Source: Pseudomonadota bacterium
Lineage (GTDB): Bacteria > Pseudomonadota > Alphaproteobacteria > Sphingomonadales > Sphingomonadaceae
DNA: 20,874 nucleotides
Reading direction: 5' to 3'
NCBI GenBank assembly: GCA_023433445.1
Contig: JAEZCS010000110.1
Coordinates: forward strand, 1 to 20,874
Below are positions 1-6,580 of the stretch, piece after piece (position 1 is the first letter of the stretch; each line of letters opens with the position of its first letter). Under the pieces are notes generated by a model that was not told the DNA's origin, did not search any database, and saw nothing but the letters and a program-made list of their open reading frames with translations. The position numbers and the translations under genes were made by a program.

Positions 1-405
1 ATCCTTGAGTTTCTCGCTAAGCCGCGCCTCCGTAACATCGGAGAGGGTCAGGAGCAGGCGAACCTGTTCGGCATCGCCGTAATCGAGTTTCTGGGCATTG
101 AGGACGAGGCGTCGGAGCAGCCCACCTGCTTTGAAGTCCATTTCATAGGCTTCGATCCTGGCATGGTCCGAGAGAGTGGCGCCAAGCAGCGAGCGAAGCT
201 GCGGGACATCCCATTCTCCCTGGCCGAGCTCGAAGAGAGGCTGTTCGTCGACGTTCTGCGGGTCTAGACCAAAGGCGGCATAAAAGGATGTGCTGCCGGC
301 GATGACGGTCAAATTTCCATCGAGGAGGAGCGCGGGCGCGGCGGAAGAAGCCAGGATCGCAAGCGCGAGACCTTGGGCGACATCAGGATGGACGGGCCGA
401 TTCAT
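1..405 (-). CDS. PAS-domain sensor histidine kinase, N-terminal part (cut by window edge)
   Basis: The frame is open from an ATG at 403-405 to the window edge (135 codons, no stop), so the C-terminal part is missing. The visible part starts MNRPVHPDVAQGLALAI and reads as one PAS-like sensory domain, about residues 10-125, with features such as SSAAPALLLDGNLTVIAGS, AAFGLDP and LLLTLSDVTEARLSEKLK. The PAS core running into a helical linker (TEARLSEKLK) resembles HWE/HisKA_2-type kinases of sphingomonads, which often feed the PhyR/NepR/EcfG general stress pathway. The kinase core itself is not in view, so that class is inference. No signal peptide or membrane segment is visible; a soluble cytoplasmic protein is likely. 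The ribosome binding site (GGAAAGGGGG, about 8 nt before ATG) overlaps the arm of an 8-bp hairpin at 418-438. It could instead be another PAS-containing signalling protein. Confidence 0.75.
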   Translation of the reverse strand, partial: MNRPVHPDVAQGLALAILASSAAPALLLDGNLTVIAGSTSFYAAFGLDPQNVDEQPLFELGQGEWDVPQLRSLLGATLSDHARIEAYEMDFKAGGLLRRLVLNAQKLDYGDAEQVRLLLTLSDVTEARLSEKLKD

Positions 406-417
406 GGCGAACGCCCC

Positions 418-438
418 CTTTCCGGGGAAACCGGAAAG
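418..438 (-). promoter_or_regulatory. Hairpin overlapping the ribosome binding site of the PAS kinase
   Basis: CTTTCCGG (418-425) and CCGGAAAG (431-438) form a perfect 8-bp stem with a 5-nt loop. In the minus-strand mRNA the 3' arm, CCGGAAAG, runs directly into the purine-rich ribosome binding site (GGAAAGGGGG) of the kinase gene starting at 405. Half of the Shine-Dalgarno sequence would therefore be paired when the hairpin forms. This geometry is directly visible; a role in translational control is inference. Confidence 0.4.
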
Positions 439-537
439 CTCGCGGTAATGAAAGCTGTATCCGGGTAGTCGCGAGCCCGGCACTCCTTCGAGGAAGACAG
501 GATTCGCAGATGCGATCATAGCACCGATCACGCATAA

Positions 538-562
538 GCCCGGCATCTATTCGACGCCGGGC
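538..562 (-). terminator. GC-rich hairpin downstream of the PRC-barrel gene
   Basis: GCCCGGC (538-544) and GCCGGGC (556-562) form a perfect 7-bp stem with an 11-nt loop. It lies 41 bases past the stop codon of the minus-strand PRC-barrel gene and before the kinase gene. The U-tract is poor (TTATG on the minus strand), so intrinsic termination is plausible rather than certain. The rest of 406-602 shows nothing else convincing. Confidence 0.45.
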
Positions 563-602
563 AAATATTCTCGTCCCTGATCCCGCGCAAAGGTCGTCCA
601 GC

Positions 603-989
603 TCAGCCAGTGTTTGCCGGCGCAGTCCTGTAATAGTCGGTCACGCGCCGACCATAGGTTTCGTCGAATACAGGCGCTGAATCCGGCCGAAAGCTGGGCG
701 CGCCTTCCAGCAGGCGCTTGTCGATGGCCGCCACATATCCGCCCTCGGTCTCGTCGTAGCGAAAAGCGGACCATGGAATGGGGTGATAGCTCTGCCCCAA
801 TCCGAGAAATCCCCCGCTGGACAGGATGACATAAGCAATCTGTCCGGTCCGCTCATCAAGGATAAGCTTGGCGATCGTGCCCAGCTTGTCGCCGTCGCGG
901 CCATGCACGGCCTTGCCGCGAATGTCGTCGGCGGAGATCAGAACAACTGCGCCGACTGGCGCGGTTGGTGCTTCTGCATTGGTGGACAT
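603..989 (-). CDS. PRC-barrel domain protein
   Basis: This 128-residue protein has a single PRC-barrel-like domain, about residues 15-85: VVLISADDIRGKAVHGRDGD, KLGTIAKLILDERTGQIAY, then FLGLGQSYHPIPWSAFRYDE. The pattern of 'I.G..V...DG..LG.I..L.LD..TG.I.Y' followed by a hydrophobic strand and 'IPW' is characteristic of stand-alone bacterial PRC-barrel proteins. The family mediates protein-protein or RNA contacts, and such stand-alone members are often stress-induced in alphaproteobacteria; the exact role is unknown. It has no signal peptide. GAAAGGAG lies about 6 nt before the ATG and supports this start. It sits in a minus-strand series with the DUF2383 and DUF4142 genes upstream, separated by 67 bp, which fits a shared stress theme. 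The acidic/hydroxyl-rich C-terminus ends in RTAPANTG. Confidence 0.85.
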   Translation of the reverse strand: MSTNAEAPTAPVGAVVLISADDIRGKAVHGRDGDKLGTIAKLILDERTGQIAYVILSSGGFLGLGQSYHPIPWSAFRYDETEGGYVAAIDKRLLEGAPSFRPDSAPVFDETYGRRVTDYYRTAPANTG

Positions 990-1056
990 GACCTGGCTCC
1001 TTTCGATGATAGCGGGGGCAGCAGACCAATGCGGTTGCGTCCCCGGAAGCGCATTC

Positions 1057-1503
1057 TCAGGCGAGACTGTGCTTCAACGCGCTGGTCTGGTCGTGCCCGG
1101 CCTTCACCGAGGTGAAGGCGTCGCGAATGACATCCCGCGTTGCGGGTTGCAGGTCGGTGTCTTTCAACGCGATTTCGAACTTCGCCGTGATATGATCCTC
1201 GCCGCGCTCGACTTCGTCGATGATCGCCTTGTCGTTCTTGCCGGTGAAGGCCTGCTTGAGATCCATGAAGCTGCGATGCGCCGCGCCCAGAAAACTGGAG
1301 CTGTCCTCCGGCTCACCACCGAGCCCGCGCACTTCCGCCTGTAGGGAAGCGACGACCTGTCCGCGATCATGGGCGAAACCGGTGAACAGAGCCGCAAAGC
1401 GCGTACTCTTCGCATCTTCGGCGGCGTCCTCGAAGCCTTTCAGGCTATCGAGAGTCGTGGTGATCAGTCCATTGAGGACCGAGATGTCATGCTTGTCGTT
1501 CAT
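1057..1503 (-). CDS. DUF2383 (PA2169-type) four-helix-bundle protein
   Basis: This 148-residue protein starts MNDKHDISVLNGLITTTLDS. I chose the ATG at 1503 because AAGGA lies 7 nt upstream; a longer frame reaches back to 1653, but its extra residues look non-coding. The text LKGFEDAAEDA, FAALFTGFAHDRGQVVASLQ, then GGEPEDSSSFLGAAHRSFMD and IIDEVERGEDHITAKFEIAL matches the DUF2383 / 'PA2169 family four-helix-bundle' pattern. This is a ferritin-like bundle of four long helices with acidic and histidine residues (E25, D45, E122-type positions) that could hold metal. The function of the family is unsettled; members are repeatedly found among stress-response genes. It is likely cytoplasmic with no signal peptide. 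It lies between the PRC-barrel and DUF4142 genes, all on the minus strand. Confidence 0.85.
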   Translation of the reverse strand: MNDKHDISVLNGLITTTLDSLKGFEDAAEDAKSTRFAALFTGFAHDRGQVVASLQAEVRGLGGEPEDSSSFLGAAHRSFMDLKQAFTGKNDKAIIDEVERGEDHITAKFEIALKDTDLQPATRDVIRDAFTSVKAGHDQTSALKHSLA

Positions 1504-1537
1504 GTCGGTATCCTTGATTTGGGTAGCGCCAGGCACC

Positions 1538-1555
1538 GGGAGAACTGGATCTCCC
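1538..1555 (-). terminator. Small inverted repeat after the DUF4142 gene
   Basis: GGGAGA (1538-1543) and TCTCCC (1550-1555) form a 6-bp stem with a 6-nt loop, 15 bases after the DUF4142 stop codon and before the DUF2383 start. There is no T-tract, so it may be a weak terminator, an mRNA processing or stability hairpin, or nothing. Confidence 0.25.
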
Positions 1556-1570
1556 AGCTTATTGTGACGC

Positions 1571-2155
1571 TCAGTTTGCCGAGAGGGCCGATGGCAGCAG
1601 CGCATCGCCCTGCCGGAGTTGTTGCTCGATGATCGGCACGCCGTTGCCAGCAACCTGTTTCAGCGACTGGTCGGCGCCGTCTTCCGCATAGCCCTTGTAA
1701 GCGGCCCAATTGCCCTGCTGAATTTGTGCGGACTGGGTGAGATAGAGATTGTCGAACGATCCGCGCGGCGTGTTCCGCAACATCTTGAGCATCGAAGCGC
1801 GTTCGGCCGACAATCGTGTGGCCGGCCGGGCAATCCTGCGCTGATCATTGTTCAGCGAGGCGAGCAGCGTCTGCTGCGAGGTTTGCGACTCCGAGATGAT
1901 ACGCCGGGCATAGTCCTTGACGTCGCTGCGCTGCGAGCGTGTGAGGCTGAGCCGGCTTGCCGCGATCTGAAACTGGTTGGCATCGGATGCGGCAGCGGAG
2001 AAGGCGGGACCGTCGAGACCATGGATCGGTTCGACGCCCACATCCGCGCTGGAATAGCTGCCTGTCGTAGCGGGTATGGTGGACTGGGAGAAGGCGACCG
2101 TGGGGGCGCCGAGCATTGCCGTCCCGAGCAGGACGGAGATCATTGCACGCTTCAT
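1571..2155 (-). CDS. DUF4142 domain secreted protein
   Basis: This 194-residue protein starts MKRAMISVLLGTAMLGAP, a clear Sec signal peptide with cleavage predicted near VAFS-Q (about residue 23). The mature part has the DUF4142 pattern: DANQFQIAASRLSLTRSQRS, VKDYARRIISESQTSQQTLL, and a C-terminal helix with GYAEDGADQSLKQVAG and PIIEQQLRQGDALL. This is a ferritin-like, all-helical periplasmic fold. Its biochemical role is unknown; DUF4142 proteins are frequent in alphaproteobacterial stress and envelope gene sets. I chose the ATG at 2155 because GAGGA lies about 9 nt upstream and the signal peptide begins exactly there; the frame extends further upstream without sense. It heads the minus-strand run with the DUF2383 gene (67 bp downstream). 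Confidence 0.85.
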   Translation of the reverse strand: MKRAMISVLLGTAMLGAPTVAFSQSTIPATTGSYSSADVGVEPIHGLDGPAFSAAASDANQFQIAASRLSLTRSQRSDVKDYARRIISESQTSQQTLLASLNNDQRRIARPATRLSAERASMLKMLRNTPRGSFDNLYLTQSAQIQQGNWAAYKGYAEDGADQSLKQVAGNGVPIIEQQLRQGDALLPSALSAN

Positions 2156-2489
2156 GTTGTTGTTCCTCGCAAACGCGACCCACCGGTTATGTCGGTGAGA
2201 AAGGTCGCGTCCGCTTTTTTTGGCTGGAAACGCACCTTCCAGTATGGACAGGTATCGCTTGGAGCTATCAAACAACGACTGAGAGTGGATATCGTTGCGG
2301 CTGCCCAATTTATATTTCCAGAAACTTCTGTATCTATCTGATAAGGTCGATAAATACTTCAGATAAATATTTAATAAGTCCAGAATTTATGGGGTTCTGG
2401 AACGATTATGCCGGCTCGGTAGTTCGTATAATTCCGGTTACGATATGCCGATATGGCCCGATCGTCTTCTGGATCACAGGAGGACGATT
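2156..2489. other. Divergent intergenic region between the DUF4142 and GlsB genes
   Basis: This 334-base stretch has no convincing gene. Its middle part (about 2310-2400) is much richer in A/T than the rest of the window, as expected for a promoter region serving the minus-strand DUF4142 gene and the plus-strand GlsB gene. The only recognisable element is the GGAAC-N17-AGTT pair at 2399-2424. Confidence 0.5.
2399..2424 (+). promoter_or_regulatory. Possible EcfG-type (general stress) promoter for the GlsB gene
   Basis: GGAAC at 2399-2403 is followed after 17 bases by AGTT at 2421-2424. The alphaproteobacterial general-stress sigma factor EcfG is known to recognise GGAAC-N16/17-cGTT, so the -35 box is perfect and three of four -10 bases match. 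It lies 65 bases before the start of a GlsB-type gene, a family commonly stress-induced. The motif is short, so chance occurrence cannot be excluded. Confidence 0.45.
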
Positions 2490-2747
2490 ATGGGAATCAT
2501 CATGTGGCTTGTCGTCGGCGGTATCATCGGCTGGCTCGCAAGCGTGATCATGCGCACGGACGGGCAGCAGGGCATCATCCTCAATATTGTGGTGGGCATC
2601 ATCGGTTCCTTCATCGGCGGCCTGATTTTTGCGCGCGGCGACATCAACAATGCGCCGCTCACACTCACGACATTTCTGGTCTCGCTGGCTGGTTCGGTCA
2701 TATTGCTTGCCATCGTCAATCTGATCCGCCGCGGATCGATACGCTGA
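2490..2747 (+). CDS. GlsB/YeaQ/YmgE family stress-response membrane protein
   Basis: This 85-residue, very hydrophobic protein has three membrane segments: MGIIMWLVVGGIIGWLAS, then IILNIVVGIIGSFIGGLIFA, then FLVSLAGSVILLAIVNLI. The glycine-rich helices with GGIIGWLAS and NIVVGIIGSFIGG are the signature of the GlsB/YeaQ/YmgE ('transglycosylase-associated') family. These are small inner-membrane proteins of unknown mechanism, often induced by envelope or general stress. The ATG at 2490 is fixed by an ideal AGGAGG 6 nt upstream and by the start of the first membrane helix. A GGAAC-type promoter candidate lies at 2399-2424. The transglutaminase gene follows 73 bp downstream on the same strand and may be co-transcribed. 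Confidence 0.9.
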   Translation: MGIIMWLVVGGIIGWLASVIMRTDGQQGIILNIVVGIIGSFIGGLIFARGDINNAPLTLTTFLVSLAGSVILLAIVNLIRRGSIR

Positions 2748-2762
2748 CACCTCCCATCCTTG

Positions 2763-2774
2763 CTGCCCGGGCAG
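2763..2774. repeat. 12-bp perfect palindrome between GlsB and transglutaminase genes
   Basis: CTGCCCGGGCAG is its own reverse complement. It lies 15 bases after the GlsB stop and 12 bases before the ATG-TGA repeat array. It could be a protein-binding site or the top of a small hairpin; no T-tract follows, so I do not call it a terminator. Confidence 0.4.
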
Positions 2775-2786
2775 GCGTCGTGGCAA

Positions 2787-2824
2787 CCATGTGACCATGT
2801 GACCATGTGACCATGTGACCATGT
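2787..2824 (+). repeat. 8-bp tandem repeat (CCATGTGA x4 plus partial fifth) at a start codon
   Basis: Four exact copies of CCATGTGA occupy 2787-2818, followed by CCATGT of a fifth, degenerate unit at 2819-2824. The fifth unit supplies the ATG at 2821 that starts the transglutaminase gene. Each of the four upstream ATG codons (2789, 2797, 2805, 2813) is followed at once by TGA, making four minimal start-stop units. They fall in all three frames because the period is 8. No normal Shine-Dalgarno sequence lies next to the real start. Short tandem units of this kind can change copy number by strand slippage. Confidence 0.9.
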
Positions 2825-3675
2825 TGGCCATCACGCACCGTACATCCTACCATTATCGGCAGCCGGTCCAGCTCGGACCACACCGGCTGATGCTCCGTCC
2901 GCGCGAAGGGTATGATATCGAACTTGTGTCCTTCGCTCTCGAAATCACGCCCGATGTCGACATTTCCTGGGCAAGCGACGTGGCGGGCAATATGGTCGCG
3001 ACAGCGGTCTTTGCAGCCATGACCGACAGTCTGATCATCGAAAGCCGGTCAGTTCTCAGCGTGGGTGCTGTCGCCTGGCCTGTGTTCGATATTGCCGCTT
3101 CCGCCATCGACTATCCGTTTCGATACAGCGACGGCGACTGGACCGATCTCGGCGTTCTGACCGTCATGCAGTATCCCGACGAGGCTAATCGGCTGCACGA
3201 CTGGGCACAAGGGTTTGTCGGTGGCAATCCGACCGATACGCTCGCTCTGCTCAAAGACCTGAGCGCCGGTGTTCCCAACTGGATCGCTTATCAGGCTCGA
3301 GACGATGAAGGCACGCAGTCCCCCTTGGAGACGCTGGATCGCGGCTGGGGATCATGCCGCGATTTCGCGGTGTTATTCGTCGAGGCAGCGCGCAGTCTCG
3401 GCTTCGGCGCGCGGATCGTCTCGGGCTACCTTGACAACCGGGCGGAAAACCTCATCGGCCAGAATGCGGCCGGGTCCACCCATGCCTGGGCGGAAGTCTT
3501 TGTGCCCGGCGCTGGCTGGATCACCTTCGATCCGACCAACCGCAGCGTTGGCGGCTTCAACCTTGTTCCGGTGGCGGTAGGACGCCACATTCACCAAGTG
3601 GTGCCGGTCAGCGGCAGCTATGCGGGGCCTGCAAACATGCTGGACTATATGACCGTGGAAGTCGAGCTGCGCTGA
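2821..3675 (+). CDS. Transglutaminase-like cysteine protease family protein
   Basis: This 284-residue protein starts MLAITHRTSYHYRQPVQLGP. The N-terminal domain (residues 1-80, LGPHRLMLRPREGYDIE, ITPDVDISWASDVAGN) is the bacterial transglutaminase-like N-terminal region. The catalytic domain follows with the triad Cys179 (GWGSCRDFA), His221 (GSTHAWAEVF) and Asp237 (ITFDPTN), all in canonical sequence context. Such proteins are cytoplasmic transglutaminase-fold peptidases or amidases; the substrate is unknown. No signal peptide is present. I chose the ATG at 2821 because family members begin at this motif; an in-frame GTG at 2815 is possible and TGA closes the frame at 2800-2802. The start is embedded in the ATG-TGA repeat array and lacks an adjacent ribosome binding site, so initiation may depend on translation coming from upstream. 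Confidence 0.88.
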   Translation: MLAITHRTSYHYRQPVQLGPHRLMLRPREGYDIELVSFALEITPDVDISWASDVAGNMVATAVFAAMTDSLIIESRSVLSVGAVAWPVFDIAASAIDYPFRYSDGDWTDLGVLTVMQYPDEANRLHDWAQGFVGGNPTDTLALLKDLSAGVPNWIAYQARDDEGTQSPLETLDRGWGSCRDFAVLFVEAARSLGFGARIVSGYLDNRAENLIGQNAAGSTHAWAEVFVPGAGWITFDPTNRSVGGFNLVPVAVGRHIHQVVPVSGSYAGPANMLDYMTVEVELR

Positions 3676-3782
3676 CAAGCCATGCGTCGGCGAATTGCGG
3701 GCGGCTTACTAAAGGACCCTTCGCCCATAGTATTTCGCCTTCTACACCCCATATCAGGTCCATCGCACTCCGAATGCCTCGG

Positions 3783-3812
3783 GCACGAGTGCGGCTGAGA
3801 GATAGTTCGTGC
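3783..3812. repeat. Inverted repeat upstream of small hypothetical gene
   Basis: GCACGA (3783-3788) and TCGTGC (3807-3812) form a 6-bp stem with an 18-nt loop. The stem can extend by three G-C pairs across a one-base bulge. It lies between the transglutaminase stop and the start at 3838 and could be a leader hairpin or a weak terminator. Confidence 0.25.
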
Positions 3813-3837
3813 TCCCGCTCATGGATGGAGACGAACC

Positions 3838-4206
3838 ATGCCCCCTATTTCCAGTACCGTTGCGAGCACAGGGAAAGGGCCTCTCCGGCTCGATCTTCCC
3901 ATCATTCCGACATCTGGCGCGGCGCGGCGTGATGCCGCTCGATCCCTCGGCGAGGACAGTTGGGAGAATGAGGGCGGTCATCTCGCCGGCGCAAGGCCCG
4001 TGATCGCATCGCCCGCAATTTCCACGAGTGATGTTGAGACGCTGGAAGCTCAGGTCCGCGACATGGAAGGCACCCTGGCCAGCGACTTTGCCAATGGACG
4101 GGTGGGAATGCGCTACAACACCTATGCGCATCGCTCCCGTGTTCTGCGTCAGCAAAAGGCGAGGCTCGATGTCCTGCGCGCCAGCGTTCAGTCGCAGGAA
4201 CAATGA
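3838..4206 (+). CDS. Hypothetical protein with C-terminal coiled coil
   Basis: I do not recognise a named family in this 122-residue protein. The N-terminal 60 residues look disordered: rich in Ser, Pro, Gly and Arg, starting MPPISSTVASTGKGPLRLDL. The C-terminal half is strongly helical with heptad-like spacing, DVETLEAQVRDMEGTLASDF followed by HRSRVLRQQKARLDVLRASV, which suggests a coiled coil and oligomerisation. Good support for being real: ATGGAGACG (GGAG) about 8 nt before the ATG, codon use like its neighbours, and a stop overlapping the next small gene by ATGA (translational coupling). It has no signal peptide or membrane segment. It lies downstream of the transglutaminase gene in the same direction with a 162-bp gap, so it probably has its own promoter. 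Confidence 0.65.
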   Translation: MPPISSTVASTGKGPLRLDLPIIPTSGAARRDAARSLGEDSWENEGGHLAGARPVIASPAISTSDVETLEAQVRDMEGTLASDFANGRVGMRYNTYAHRSRVLRQQKARLDVLRASVQSQEQ

Positions 4207-4370
4207 GGATGAGCAGTTCGTCGGAACCGGGCAAAGTCTCCGAGGCCGAACTGATGGCACGATACGGGATCACCCGCGTCCCCGCCGATCAGTACCACTA
4301 CAAGGAATATCGATATTCGCGCCTCAGCGACGCGATTGCCCAGGCAAAGCGGGAGACGCCGCCTTCCTGA
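4203..4370 (+). CDS. Small hypothetical protein (about 55 residues) of sphingomonad type
   Basis: This small gene overlaps the stop of the preceding gene as ATGA (start 4203, stop of neighbour 4204-4206). It reads MRMSSSSEPGKVSEAELMAR then YGITRVPADQYHYKEYRYSR and LSDAIAQAKRETPPS. The core 'ARYGITRVP..Y.Y.EYRYS.L.DAIAQAKR' is a conserved short-protein pattern I associate with alphaproteobacterial hypothetical proteins; no function is known to me. A second ATG at 4209 is an alternative start, with AGGAAC about 7 nt before the first ATG. The overlap implies translational coupling with the coiled-coil protein. Tyrosine and arginine content is high and there is no membrane segment. Confidence 0.7.
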   Translation: MRMSSSSEPGKVSEAELMARYGITRVPADQYHYKEYRYSRLSDAIAQAKRETPPS

Positions 4371-4422
4371 AACCCGGCGTGGGCGACGGTGGATGCCCGC
4401 TCCCACTTACAAAGGATGTCCC

Positions 4423-4698
4423 ATGGAACTCTCATCAACCTTCTGCCGGGTCCAGGAGACCTACCAGCGTGATCGCGCAAGCAACACCATCCTGGAAAAC
4501 GTCCGTGCTGTCGCCGGCAAGGCAGCGACAGCCTGGGGAATTATGGCATTGGGCGCCGAACGCCGCGAGGCCCGCCGCCAGCGAACACGCATCATTGCGG
4601 ACATGGCGGCTCTTCAGGATGAGCGGTCGCCGGACGAAGAGGATCGGCTTTTCAGCGAGAACCCGGACAGAGGCTGCGCCATCCCTGATCTGGCATGA
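4423..4698 (+). CDS. Hypothetical small helical protein
   Basis: This 91-residue protein starts MELSSTFCRVQETYQRDRAS. The frame continues upstream to 4336, but the ATG at 4423 has AAAGGA 6 nt before it and begins a clean helical sequence: ILENVRAVAGKAATAWGIMA, LGAERREARRQRTRIIADMA. The basic middle and acidic C-terminus (DERSPDEEDRLFSENPDRG) resemble small conserved hypothetical proteins of sphingomonads; no function can be assigned. No signal peptide. It follows the previous small gene by 52 bp on the same strand and converges with the antiporter gene, so the three small genes 3838-4698 may form one operon. Confidence 0.65.
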   Translation: MELSSTFCRVQETYQRDRASNTILENVRAVAGKAATAWGIMALGAERREARRQRTRIIADMAALQDERSPDEEDRLFSENPDRGCAIPDLA

Positions 4699-4744
4699 TC
4701 GCTGCTGCAAGAGATTGTAGCACCAGCTTATTGCAGGCATCCCG

Positions 4745-6580
4745 TCATGCTGGGTCTTCATCGTCATTGCGGCGCTGGCGCAGTTCCGGTGCTTCGCGCA
4801 CCGGCGCATCCGGGCGCCGCTCGAATGCTCCCCCTTCGCCGGATATCCGTTCCTTCTGGACGATCTCTGCCGCGCGTTTCCTCGATATCCCCAGGCTGCG
4901 CAACGCATACTCTGTCAGGCCGAACGAAAGTTCACGCGCGCCCATGATCGCGAGGCCTACTCCCTGGCTTTCGAGATGCGCCACCTCCGCATCGCTATGT
5001 GTTCGCACGGCGATGTCGATCCCTGGATTGAGTTCACGGGCGATTTCGATGATCCGGCGGGTCTGAAAACCCTCCGGCGTCGCGATAATGAGCAGGCGTG
5101 CGTTGGCGATGCCGGCGGCAGAGAGAATTCCGGTCGTTGAAGCTTCTCCGTATATCGCCGGAACACCCTGCGCGCGGAGCGCTTCGACGCGGCGCCGGTC
5201 CTTGTCCACAATGACGACCGGCAACTGCGCGTCCTTGAGTGTCTTGCCGACCACCCGACCTACTCGTCCGTAGCCGACAATGATTGCGTGCCCCTGCGGG
5301 CCATCATCAATCGGTTCCGGCAGCCTGGACAGCGCCTGCCCGTCACTGCGTTCAATCACTGACAGGATAGATGGACGTCGGCGCAACCACCGGTCGAGTC
5401 CGTCAAAGGCAACGAAGACCAGAGGGTTCAGGGTGATGGAAAGGAGTGCGCCAGCCAGCACCAGGTCCCTTCCTTCCGGGGGAACCAGGCCAAGGGCAAC
5501 ACCGAGACCGATCAGGATGAATGAAAACTCCCCGATCTGGGCCAGGCTCGCTGACACCGTCAGTGCGGTTCGGGCAGGATAGCCGAAGGCTAGCACGATC
5601 CCGAAGGCCGCAACGGACTTTCCGATCATGATGATCGCGAGAACCGCGACCACCGCCATCGGCTCCCGCAGGAGCACGGCCGGATCGAACAGCATGCCGA
5701 CCGAGACGAAGAACAGGACAGCGAAAGCGTCTTGCAGTGGCAGCGAATCCGCGGCCGCCTGATGGCTGAAGTCGCTTTCGCTCAGCACAACGCCTGCGAA
5801 GAAGGCCCCGAGGGCGAAGGAGACGCCGAACAGTGCGGCCGATCCATAGGCAATGCCCAGCGCCGTCGCGAGCACCGACAGCGTGAACAGTTCGCGCGAC
5901 CCTGTGCGGGCGACACGTTCCAGCACCCAGGGCACCGCGCGCGTGCCAACGACGAGAACCAGCACCAGGAAGAGCGCAACCTTTCCCAGAGTGAGCAACA
6001 GGGCCAGCACGATGGCGCCGCCGGTCGCTTCGCTGCCTTCACTGGCGTTGCCGCCCAGAACACCCGCAAGCGCCGGCAGCAGGACCAGCGCCAGAACCAT
6101 GGCGAGGTCCTCGACGATCAGCCAACCGACGGCAATGCGCCCGTTGATCGAATCCAACGTGTTGCGGTGCTCAAGCGCACGGAGCAGCACGACCGTAGAG
6201 GCGACAGACAGGGAAAGGCCGAAGACGACGCCAGCACCCGATGTCCAGCCCCACAAGTGCGCCAGTCCGGCGCCCAGTAAGGTGGCGACGGTAATTTGCA
6301 CGATGGCGCCCGGAATGGCGATTCGTCGCACCGAGAGAAGATCCTTCACCGAGAAATGCAGGCCAACTCCGAACATCAGGAGGATCACGCCGATCTCGGC
6401 CAATTGCTCCGCGAGGCCAGCATCGCTCACGAAACCGGGCGTGAAGGGACCGACAGCGACGCCCGCCAGCAGGTAGCCGACCAGCGGCGGCAACCTCAGC
6501 CTGCTAGCGATGAATCCACCCACGAAGGCGAGCACGAGCCCCATAACAACCGTCGTAAGCAGGCTCGTGTCATGGGGCAT
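4745..6580 (-). CDS. ybaL: YbaL/KefB-type monovalent cation:proton antiporter (CPA2) with TrkA-N domain
   Basis: This 611-residue protein has an N-terminal Na+/H+ exchanger domain (residues about 8-390) of some twelve membrane segments. It includes LPPLVGYLLAGVAVGPFTPG, the GVILLMFGVGLHFS motif, the buried acidic VGWLIVEDLAMV (around residue 157), FVSVGMLFDP and LAQIGEFSFILIGL. A cytoplasmic TrkA-N/Rossmann domain follows from about residue 420: HAIIVGYGRVGRVVGKTLKD, VVIVDKDRRRVEALR, with a GxGxxG NAD(H)-binding loop. This order is diagnostic of CPA2 antiporters such as YbaL, RosB and KefB, which exchange K+ or Na+ for protons across the inner membrane under nucleotide control. The charged C-terminal tail (about residues 560-611) is family-typical. 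AAAGGA lies 7 nt before the ATG. No KefF-like partner gene is adjacent. Confidence 0.92.
   Translation of the reverse strand: MPHDTSLLTTVVMGLVLAFVGGFIASRLRLPPLVGYLLAGVAVGPFTPGFVSDAGLAEQLAEIGVILLMFGVGLHFSVKDLLSVRRIAIPGAIVQITVATLLGAGLAHLWGWTSGAGVVFGLSLSVASTVVLLRALEHRNTLDSINGRIAVGWLIVEDLAMVLALVLLPALAGVLGGNASEGSEATGGAIVLALLLTLGKVALFLVLVLVVGTRAVPWVLERVARTGSRELFTLSVLATALGIAYGSAALFGVSFALGAFFAGVVLSESDFSHQAAADSLPLQDAFAVLFFVSVGMLFDPAVLLREPMAVVAVLAIIMIGKSVAAFGIVLAFGYPARTALTVSASLAQIGEFSFILIGLGVALGLVPPEGRDLVLAGALLSITLNPLVFVAFDGLDRWLRRRPSILSVIERSDGQALSRLPEPIDDGPQGHAIIVGYGRVGRVVGKTLKDAQLPVVIVDKDRRRVEALRAQGVPAIYGEASTTGILSAAGIANARLLIIATPEGFQTRRIIEIARELNPGIDIAVRTHSDAEVAHLESQGVGLAIMGARELSFGLTEYALRSLGISRKRAAEIVQKERISGEGGAFERRPDAPVREAPELRQRRNDDEDPA

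Noticed and set aside
1619..2341. A 240-codon plus-strand frame opposite the DUF4142 gene
   Set aside because: The minus-strand frame has a ribosome binding site, a signal peptide and a DUF4142 pattern; the plus frame shows only antisense composition.
4705..4736. CTGCAA/TTGCAG inverted repeat as a terminator between convergent genes
   Set aside because: A 6-bp stem with a 20-base loop and no T-tract is within chance expectation.
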